From assembly GCA_008330645.1 (NCBI GenBank), contig VLTN01000025.1, positions 248,001-312,000 of the forward strand: 64,000 nt of DNA, in the 5' to 3' direction. The position numbers were made by a program, and so were the translations under genes. Shown in pieces: positions 56,115 through 64,000 of this stretch (positions within the stretch are counted from its first letter, which is position 1; each line of letters begins with the position of its first letter). Below the pieces are notes generated by a model. That model made no database searches and was not told the DNA's origin. It saw nothing but the letters and a program-made list of their open reading frames with translations. The stretch is from Cafeteria roenbergensis. Its lineage: Eukaryota; Sar; Bigyra; Bicosoecida; Cafeteriaceae.

Positions 56115-58629
56115 TCAGACCGAGTCCGCAATGGCTGCGGCCCTTGCAAGCTCGTCGGCAAGGCCGAGGTCTGCTGCAAGCCGGAGAGGCGGCTTGCAAT
56201 GACCCTCCGAAATTTTGCAGGCTGCAAGCAGGCCCGCAAAGTCTGGTCCGAGCAACTCCGCCATGCCGTTGAGCGCGGCGGCTCGCTCTTTGGTCGATGG
56301 CAGAAACAATGCCATCCCTACGAGGTTCGTGGCCACGAAGCGAAGCTCCGACGGCAGTGAGATACCGAGGAGAAGGCCCTTGGTCCACTCGTAAGGGGTC
56401 CACATCGTGGAAGCGAGGCTGACCTTCGTGGCCCGGTCCAGCTGAGAGAGCACCGCGACGATGACGTGCTCGAAGCTCACCGCCGAGGGCGCCCCAATCA
56501 GTCTCAGGCTGGCCTGCACGACTGCCACGGCGCTGCTGAGACAAGACTTGCCCAGCAGGGGCAGCTGCAAGCCCGAGCGCGGGGCGGACGAAAAGAGCAC
56601 CGGCACCACTTCGGCGGGCGTTTGCCCAGCGTCCATGGCAACAGCGTTGGCGAGCAGGGACCGGACTTCCGCCCGGCTGAGGACTCCGAGGGGAAGAACT
56701 TCCACGGCCTGGGCGGCAGGGGGCAGGGGGCAGGGGGCAGGGGGCAGGGGGGAGGGGCTTGCGCAGCGGCCGGGGCAGCGGGCGAACAATCACAAGGCCT
56801 TGGCCAGCCACTGCGGGGAGGCGCGGGCGAGCCCAACAAGCAGCGCGGCCCGGGGGGGGGCGTGCTCCACCCCGGCCTGTGGTGCTATCGTTGCATTGGC
56901 CGGCAGGGCTCACCAGTTCGGCGGACGACAGTGCCTGGAGACGGAGCGCTGGGAGGATGGCTGGCAGCAGCTGCGCGCGCAGCAGCTTCCCGTAGTCGGC
57001 CGGCGGTGGGGCACTGGAGTTGCCGTCCGACCGCCCCTTGGGCGGAGGCGGCATGAGACCAAGGCTCGAAGTGAGGGTCTTTGCCAGCATCTCCACCTTG
57101 GGAGCAGGCCGGGCAAGCTTGCGTCCGATGGCGAGGCTGTGCTCCTCAGGCGGCTTCACGAGGTGGCCTTGTGACACTGGCGCCAGCACGTCTGCCACGG
57201 TTTCGTGGGAGGAGCTGTCGTCCGCGGTCGCGGCATCCGGCTCAGGTTCCCTGTCAGCGGCTGCCGCGGCTGCTGCTGCCAGAGACGCCGGAGCCGTGCC
57301 GCCGGCAGCCCCCGACTCCAGCTCGGGTGAGGCTTGCTTGACAGCGCGGCTCGAAGCCGCCAAGAGCCTCGATGCGACGGCATTCGGGAGCCTGCCGCGC
57401 ATCCTGCGGACGACGCGGCGCTCGTCGACGGGGGCGAGCCCGATTCGGTTCCGGGCCCAGCGGAGCGCAGCTTCAAACACCTGCATCTCCGGGCTCAGGT
57501 TGGCGAGGGGCTCGAGTGCGAGCTCGTCGCGGGAGATGAGCGCGGCGAACAGCTGCGAAGTGGGAGGGCAAGACGGCGTGGTCGGCCAGCGGGGGGCGGG
57601 TGATGCGGGGGCAGGGACTAGGGCCTTGGGGCACAGGATGAAAGCCACCGCAGTCGCGAGGCGTGGCGGGAAAGCAAGACAATACGGGGACGGGACCTGG
57701 GCTGGGGCGGGGGACAGCCAGCGCCCAGCGGCTCCGGAGCCGACACCGGCACTCTGAGCGCCGGCTGTGGCGAGCGGCCCACGGCCGGTTCTGGCGGCAA
57801 CGCGTCCGCAGGCGGGGGGCAATGCAAAGCCTCACCTCCGGTTCAAGGTCCAGCACGTCCCATGACGCGAGGGTGGCCGTGCCGTCCTTGCACATGGCAA
57901 GGAGGTGCGCCCTCGCGCCTTCCAGATCGCCCTCGGCGGCCGCGTGCGCGAACGCGTGGACAGTTGACATGGCCTCAGTCCCAGAGAGCAGGGAAGTGGC
58001 TGCCTCGTGCTCAAGAGCGTCAGCGCCAAGGGCATGCGCCACGTGCTGCAGCTGCCGGAGGTCTTTGCGAGCGTGACGCGTGGGCATTCCGTACGCGGCC
58101 CGCATGACCGCAGTCAGGACCCCACTGCTGACACCCGACATCTGCGGGCAAAAGAGGAACAACTCGATCCACCTCGAGCTTGCCATTCACGGCCTGCTCG
58201 CATGGGCAACAGGCCACGCTGCCGCTGGTGGATCGTCGCCCCCCTGGGAGGCGGCAGGCTCACTTGGATTCGGGTGCGTCCGCCAGAGCGCTCCACCTCG
58301 AGCCAGGGGGCGCAGTCTTCCGGGATGGCGTCACCCTCGCCCACGTGGGCCAGAAGCACGGGAGAGAGGGAGCAGATCACTGCGGTGTGGCACTGGAGCC
58401 GGGTGCCCGCGTCGTTCTCGAGAATGCAGTCGGTCCACTCGCCGCAAAGCGCCGCATCCCACAAGCGGCGAGAAACGCCCCAGTTCGGAACTTGGAGTTC
58501 ATCCTTGGGGCCTTCCAAGAGGCGCTTGAGAGCCCGCTGATGATCGGGGAACTTGATATTGGAGCCGAGCTCCTTCACGTTCTCCTGCGGCTCCGCGGCA
58601 GCTGGTGCGGCGGCAGGCGTCCCAAACAT
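56115..58629 (-). CDS. BTB-BACK domain protein, four exons
   Basis: Exons on the minus strand: 58629-58264, 58141-57836, 57552-56914, 56708-56115; 634 aa. Introns of 122, 283 and 205 nt, all GTGAG...CAG and all phase 0. The BTB/POZ fold spans about 59-200 across the first junction: ALCGEWTDCILEN, CHTAVICSLSPVLLAHV, then VLTAVMRAAYGMP and a DLRQLQHVAHALGADALEHE helix. A BACK-like helical region follows (about 225-300, SRDELALEPLANLSPEMQVF then AALRWARNRIG). The C-terminal third is helical and not recognised. BTB-BACK proteins are typically substrate adaptors for cullin-3 ubiquitin ligases; that role is inferred, and no kelch or MATH domain is present. The start at 58629 is the first ATG in the frame. 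Confidence 0.8.
56717..56751. repeat. (CAGGGGG)5 minisatellite in BTB-BACK intron 3
   Basis: Five perfect 7-bp CAGGGGG units just inside the 3' splice site of the third intron. On the coding strand they read CCCCCTG and act as a long pyrimidine-rich tract directly before the acceptor. Confidence 0.9.
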
Positions 58630-60264
58630 CTCCACAGTCTAGACGCCCAAGGGAATGGCCGCGCGCGGCTCTCTGGCTGCCCCGGGCTGCTCCGCTGTGC
58701 GCGCAGCGCCGGCAGGGCCATTGCCGCGAGTTTTCGGGTTCAGCCGGTCGCGACATATTTGCCGGCGCGCAAATGCTCATCGGCTGCAGCGTGGCGCAAG
58801 CCCGTTCCACGGCCCTCGGGCCCGTATTGGATCCCAGGCAGCGCCTCCGACACGGCCGGTGCCGACGCCCTGTGGTGCCACTGCGGGGGTGCAGAGGGCT
58901 GCTCACCCGGGCGCTCCGGCTGGCTGTGTTCATATGAGTGCCAATGCCTCGCAACTGGTGCAAGGGATTGAGCGCGTAGGCGCGGCTTGCCTGTCGCGAT
59001 CTCGGAGCTCGCTATGCCGCTGGACGCTTGCGTGCGACGGTGCGCGACACACTCCGACAATTGGTCAGCTTCGACTGCGAATCCTGGTGAGTTCCGCTTG
59101 ACGAAACTGTGCCCGCCGCGGGTCCGTCGCAAGTCTGTTGAGCCTGCCGCATTTTTGATTCCGCGCTTGCGGAGCAGAGGGGTTGGGATCCACCCGTGCA
59201 GCACTCTTGACCCACTCCTTCGGTGAGTGTCAGCGCACGTGGCGCCCGCGGGCGCGAGGCACCCAGCCTCGGCCTTGGAGGGTCTTGCTGGCGCCTGGCG
59301 CGTGTGACCCGCAGATGGCCGCTGCAACAATGATGGACGCTATCGTCGCAGCTGCCCCGCTGCTGGACAACATCTGCGACAACACCAAGCGGTCGATTGC
59401 CGAGATCCTTGCAGCAAATCTCCATTGAGCTTTTCCCAGCGAAGAGGAGCGGACCAAGCTTGACGCAGACAGGTTCATTCTCAACTCAGCTCACGACACA
59501 TGGCTCAAGGACCACGGCCCGACAGACAGGGAACTCCTCCGCGCTTCCAAGAAGACAAAGCCTTTTTTGACTCCGCCTTCACGGGTGGACGGGGCGTTAT
59601 CTGGAACATTTTCGTTCGCTGTGCGTACTGCGACGCAGGCATGCAGACCGCAGCAGACGCTGCCTCTCCCAACACCTCCAAGTCGCAGGCAATGCTGAAG
59701 CACTTCGCCACCTGCCCCAAGATCCCGTGAGTGGTTCCGTTGCGAGGTGCCACGCCCACCGCCAACAAACCAAATCCCCAAGCAACAGGCGCCCCACGCC
59801 AAGGCCAGACGCCATGCTGCGCTTCACGCTCGCCAAGAAGCTCTCCGCCTCGTCGGCCGCGCCTGTGTGCGCGCGTGCCGGGTTGCGTGGGAGAAACATC
59901 CGCAACCTACGCTGAAGAGCTGCTGGCAGTCCAGCCGTGCTTGCACCCTTTGGCAGCGGGACCTGCTTGGTGCAGTCGAACACGTGGGAGTGGTCTGTCA
60001 CTTTTGGGATCTCGGGAAGGGGGCAAGCCTTTGAGCGGGCAGCCTGACGAGGGACGAAACGCTGCTGAGGGGCGAAAAATTGCTCACCTGCAGAGCAAGC
60101 CGTCCCAGCGACATTGTCGCCCCAAGGCCGGGGTCCCAGTGGAGGCTGCCGCTCGCAAGGCTGCCACCCCCCACACCAGCTGCGCGCGCAGCCTGCCCAT
60201 TGTCGTTGGGGCGGGTGCAGGCGCAGCAGGGCTGGATCCTGGTGGACTTTGAGGGGCGGCAGCC
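58630..60264. other. 1.6-kb region without a confirmed gene between BTB-BACK and K+ channel starts
   Basis: Holds the promoters of two divergent genes. Apart from the BED-finger-like locus listed separately (58935-59726), nothing here resembles a known protein or RNA. The stretch 59731-60264 shows no gene that I can support. Confidence 0.5.
58935..59726 (+). other. BED-type zinc-finger-like locus, probably a hAT-like transposase remnant or an unresolved spliced gene
   Basis: Near the right end the frame containing 59500-59726 reads GVIWNIFVRCAYCDAG...MLKHFATCPKIP, that is W-N-x-F, then C-x2-C-x23-H-x3-C. This is the spacing of a BED finger as found at the N-terminus of hAT-family transposases. 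It stops at a GTGAGT donor-like site (59727). Upstream, the +1-shifted frame around 59450-59560 is also protein-like (LDADRFILNSAHDTWLKDHG), and a short frame MAAATMMDAIVAAAPLLDN starts at 59315 right after a CCCGCAG acceptor-like site paired with GTGAGT at 59223. I could not join these into one gene, so it may be decayed or missing exons. No transposase catalytic domain, terminal inverted repeats or target duplication were seen. Confidence 0.35.
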
Positions 60265-63200
60265 ATGCGGTCGCAGCCTCGCGGCGCGGGCGGAGACCCC
60301 GTCGTCCCCACCCGAGCCTCCCTGATGCTGCGCGAGCAGGTGCAAAAGACCGTCGCCAGTGATTCGGGGCGTGTAGCCTCGCAGCAGTGCACGACTCGAG
60401 CCAGGCAGTGGTGCCAAGTGAGGACGCCAACCGCCATAGAGCGCATGCGTCCCTCTCCTGGCTTGTTGCGCTTTGTGTTTCCTTCCCCGAGCCAAACGAG
60501 AGCGAAGCACGTGCCACTCTCGAGCGCCGTGGCAGACGGCTGGGCCCCTTTGAGCTTTCCGAAAAGAGGTCCGGCGCAGGCGGCTTGGTCCTCGAGGTGT
60601 GGGGTGGAGCGGTGCTGCCCGGAACTGGCACGCTGCGCCCCAGGCCTCCGACCCGCACCCCGCCCCTCATCCGATCTGTGTGCGCCCGATGTCTGGCCCT
60701 GCCATTCTGCACTGACTTGCGCAGGCGATGCTGCGCGACCCGGGCGTCGCCTTTGGGCTGGACTTGCTTCAGGGCGTGTTGGCAGTTGCTTCGTGCATCA
60801 TCTACGTCATCGAGGTGAATCTGGAGGCGACGCAGCCGGAGCTGCCAGTGTGGCTTCCTGGCGTGGAAGTGTTCTTTGCCACCTGCTTCCTGCTGGACTA
60901 CCTGCTGAGGCTCTTCGCGGCGCAGGACAGGGCGGAGTTCGCCATGAGGAGCAGCTCCATCATCGACGTCATCACCGTGCTCCCAGTGCTGTCCCCCATC
61001 CTCAACCTCCCCACTAGCGTCGCCTTTGTGCGTGTGCTGCGCGCGCTGCGCATTTCCAGGGTCCTCCGCCTCTTCCGCAGCGTGGACGGGTCGGGGGGCA
61101 TCGGGGACCGGGAGACCTTTGCCGACGTCGAGCGCTCCATCAGAAAGCAGGTGGTGAGCCTTGTGCTCACCATCGCGTCCTTCTTGTTCGTGGCGGCGGG
61201 AATCTGCCACGTGGTCGAGCAGGTCCAGCCCGGCTCCTTCTCCCGGCCCAACATCGATGACTCCGACTGTCCCTTCGAGCGCACGGAGGACGCCGTGCCG
61301 TCGTACCTCTGGCCTTCCCACTGCCGCTTCAGCCTCCTCGACGCCTTCTACCTGGCCGTGGTGACAGCCTCGACCATCGGGTTCGGCGACATCGCGCCGA
61401 CAACGGACACTGCTCGCATCGTGATTCTCGTCATCATCGCCGTCCTCTTCATCATCATCCCCAGGGAGACGACCAAGCTGACCGAGCTCCTCGCTCGCTC
61501 CACGCCCTACGCCAAGCCGCTCACCCGCAGCCCGGACGGCCACGTGGTCGTCTGCGGCGACGTCAGCCTGCCCGCCGCCGTGCGCTTCCTCGCCGAGTTC
61601 TACCACGAAGACCACGGCGCCGTGGCCCGCAAAAAGGTTGCCATCATGCGCTCCACCGAGCCGTCCGCGGAGTGGGTGGGGCTCCTGCACTCGCCTCGGT
61701 ACGAGTCCGTGGTGCAGTACGTGCTGGGGTCGCCGCTGGTTCGAGAGGACCTGGACCGTGTGGCGGCCAAGGAGGCCGACGCCATCTTCGTGCTCACCAG
61801 CGCGGAGAGCGGGCGCAATGCGGGGGTGGCGTTTGAGGCCGACGCGATGGCCCTGCTGACCGTGAGGTCGGTGCGCGACGTGTCGCCGAGCGTGCCCGTG
61901 ATCTTGCAGCTGCTCCGGCAGGACAGCATGGACAGAAACGTCTGGGCCAACGCCGACCTCGTGGTGTGCCGGCAGAGCCTCAAGATGAGCGTGCTGGCCA
62001 TGTCGACCCTCTTTCCCGGCGTGTCCACGCTGCTGGCAAACCTTGTGTCTTCGTTTTCGGATCGGGAAGCGGAGCGCTTCATCGCGGGGGCCGCGGCCGA
62101 TTACAGGCCGGGCCAGCCCGTGGACGACGAGACGGAGAGCTTCGTGGAGGAGCGGGGCTTCGGCCCGTCCGCGCCGCGGTGGGCGAACTGGAGCCCCGAC
62201 GAGAAGATGGCCGGGCTCGTGGCGGCGCGGCACGAGGCCCGCATCCGGGCCAAGGCCTGGAGGGTCGAGTACGCCCACAGCATGGGGCAGGAGGTGTACA
62301 GCGTGCCCATCTCCCCGCTGTTCGTGCGCCGGTCGTTCGAGGAGGTCGCAGTCGCGGTGCACCGCTCGTACGGCTGCGTCCTCTTCGCGGTGGAGACGCA
62401 GAGGCAGAACCACCACCCGCGGTGGGCGCGGGCAACGCGCGGCAGCATGGCCCGCCGGCAGCAGCGCAGGTACGACAAGACGGTGAAGCGCTCGGAGTCG
62501 GCGCCCAAGTCCACGCCGTCCACGGCGGCGCGGCGGGCGGAGGCTGCCGAGGCAGCAGGGGCGCGGGCGGAGGGGGCGATGCGTGCCGCGACGCCGACGA
62601 CGCCGCGGGGCAAGGGTGCGGGGTCGCCGGCAGTCGTCGGCGGGGGGCAGGACGGCACGGGCCTGGGCGTGCGGCCTCGCAGCTCCATGCGGCAGGCAAC
62701 GACGCCGAGGCGGGTGAGCGTTCACGACGCAGCGCAGTCCCTCACGGGGAGCAGCGGGGGCTTGCGGGGGAGCCTCGCGGCTGCAACCGACACAGCGGGC
62801 CCGCTCGGCGGCCCGATGGCCGTGGCAGGCAGCAGCTCCGCCACGTCGCAAGGATCGGACAGCTCTGCGGCGGAGCGGCGCGACGGCGACCAAGGGTCGG
62901 CAAGCGGCGGCGAAGAGACCCGCGGCCACGGCCACGGCCAAGGTGACGACGAGGAAGGCGAGCGCCGGGCGGGGCGCTGGGCGTCCGGGGGTGCGGAGGT
63001 CGAGGAGGACGCCACTGGGGAGCGCGCCTCGGCGGGAAGCGACGGTCGCGCGGGTGCCTCGGTCGACGCCGCGGACATGCGGTCCGGCTCCGCCAAGACG
63101 CGGGGCCCGTCCGCTGGGATGTCGCTGACCACGGTGGGCAGGGCGTCGCGGCTCCCACGGCGGTCAATGAGCTCCAGAGACGTGATGTCCGGCCGCCCTG

Positions 63201-64000
63201 CCCTGCTGCCGGCCAAGAGCGACGGGTCCCCTCCTCCGTCGTCGCGCGCAAGGGCCGAGTCGGTTTTGGGAGCGACCGGGTGGCGGGGTCGCCACGCGTC
63301 CGGCCGCAGGCCAGCTCGCCCCGACTCGCCCAGGCGGGCCGTGACGTTTGCCCGCGGGCTGTCGCACACAGCGGAGAGCGAGGCCGGGGAGGAGGACGGC
63401 GACCTGGCCGCGCCGGGGCCGGCCTCGTGGGCCTCGCACGCGCCCGCAAGCCGGTCCATGTGGAACCTGGCCCTCCGCAAGAGCAGGGCCGCGTCCGCAG
63501 GCAAGGGCGTCTCGGGACCGGGAAGCAGCGCCGGCAGCTCGGTGTCCGCAGCGGCCAGGGCCCGCCTCGGCGGCGCGTCCACCGCAGCGAGCAGCTCGTC
63601 CTTCACGATGAAGAAGGCCAGACGTCGCATCAAGCAGCGCGACTCAGTCGTCGGCGACCTGCAGTCCGGGCTCCGGGGCAGGCCCACGGCGTCCTTCGGG
63701 CGCTCGCGGAAGCGATCCACCGCTGCGCAGTTCTCAAGCCTGGTCGGCACGTTCAACCAGAGCCCGACGGGGGGCGGCGCGTTCTCGAGCTTCATCGGCC
63801 CGGTCCAGCGCGGTTCGGGTCTCAGCGGACCCGCCAGCCCGTCTCTGGACGCCCGAAGCGGAGCGCGAGACAGCTTCGGCGCGAGGCCCGGCCGGTCGCC
63901 CCGGTCCCCCAACCAGGCCAGCTGGGAGCTGGAGCCTGAGCGCACCAGCGAGGACGACGACGCAGAGCACCCCACCAGCGGCCTGGGCAGCGCGCGGAGG
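60265..64000 (+). CDS. Slo/BK-like voltage-sensor RCK potassium channel (3' end beyond window)
   Basis: Two exons: 60265-60417 and 60725 to beyond 64000 (intron 307 nt, GTGAGG...CTGACTTGCGCAG); at least 1,143 aa. S1 (about 64-84, LDLLQGVLAVASCIIYVIEV), S2 and S3, then a charged S4 with arginine at every third position (VRVLRALRISRVLRLFR, about 153-169), S5 (about 192-219), a pore with filter TIGFGD (268-273) and S6 (about 280-303, IVILVIIAVLFIIIP). An RCK domain begins at DGHVVVCGDVSLPAAVRFLA (about 323) and contains EVYSVPISPLFVRRSFEEV, closely resembling the RCK1 region of Slo channels. Expected to be a plasma-membrane K+ channel gated by voltage and a cytosolic ligand such as Ca2+. After about residue 660 the protein is a Ser/Arg/Gly-rich disordered tail to the edge; no second RCK or calcium bowl is seen yet. 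Confidence 0.9.

Noticed and set aside
55324-57822. An 832-residue minus-strand frame joining BTB-BACK exon 3 with kinesin antisense
   Set aside because: It reads through BTB-BACK introns and the antisense of the kinesin tail; only its exon 3 portion is real coding sequence.
59597-62941. A 1,114-residue minus-strand frame
   Set aside because: Antisense to the K+ channel exon, whose plus-strand translation has all channel segments and the pore filter.

Overview
The window is nuclear DNA of a very GC-rich unicellular eukaryote. Spliceosomal introns interrupt several conserved eukaryotic genes (PHF5A/Rds3, glucosidase II alpha, a kinesin, a BTB-BACK protein, a Slo-like K+ channel). Every intron I could place begins GTGAG and ends CAG. 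Secreted or membrane giants built of Calx-beta and GCC2/GCC3 cysteine-rich modules, a GAF-domain cyclic-nucleotide phosphodiesterase and a kinesin point to a heterotrophic flagellate-type protist. A GC-rich stramenopile such as a bicosoecid is my guess, and that taxonomic call is inference only.

Layout. 1-21826 (minus): one uninterrupted reading frame of at least 7,275 codons, still open at the left edge. It encodes a giant type I membrane protein: signal peptide, short Cys-rich module, about 22 Calx-beta-like domains (16 of them in eight near-identical 753-bp tandem units), about 65 Cys-rich GCC2/GCC3-type modules, a cupredoxin-like juxtamembrane domain, one membrane helix and a cytoplasmic tail. 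23326-27618 (plus): a triple-GAF cyclic-nucleotide phosphodiesterase. 27907-30048 (minus): a GCKR/MurQ-family double-SIS sugar-phosphate protein, divergent from the four-exon splicing-factor gene PHF5A (30181-30976). Next come two spliced genes for small two-helix membrane proteins (31303-32405 and 32624-33806), then a gene-poor gap. 34685-42439 (minus): a second large GCC2/GCC3 membrane protein. 42999-46079 (plus) and 46340-50032 (minus): two convergent genes with RGG boxes, one LRR-like/PIN nuclease and one coiled-coil/kelch-like. 50211-53476 (plus): ER glucosidase II alpha subunit. 53704-55947 (plus): a kinesin. 56115-58629 (minus): a BTB-BACK protein. 58630-60264: no clear gene, but a BED-finger-like fragment. 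60265 to the right edge (plus): a voltage-sensor/RCK potassium channel, cut off by the window.

Gene packing is tight: divergent starts as close as 132 and 178 bp, convergent stops as close as 167 bp. Introns (108-307 nt) are absent from the giant frames, and in the larger spliced genes they crowd at the 5' end. The genes do not form one pathway. Some share a cell-surface or signalling flavour (two giant Cys-rich receptors, PDE, K+ channel), and two adjacent genes share an RNA-binding flavour (PIN-RGG, RGG-kelch). The best candidates for undescribed biology are the giant receptor with its homogenised Calx-beta array and the LRR-PIN-RGG / RGG-kelch pair.
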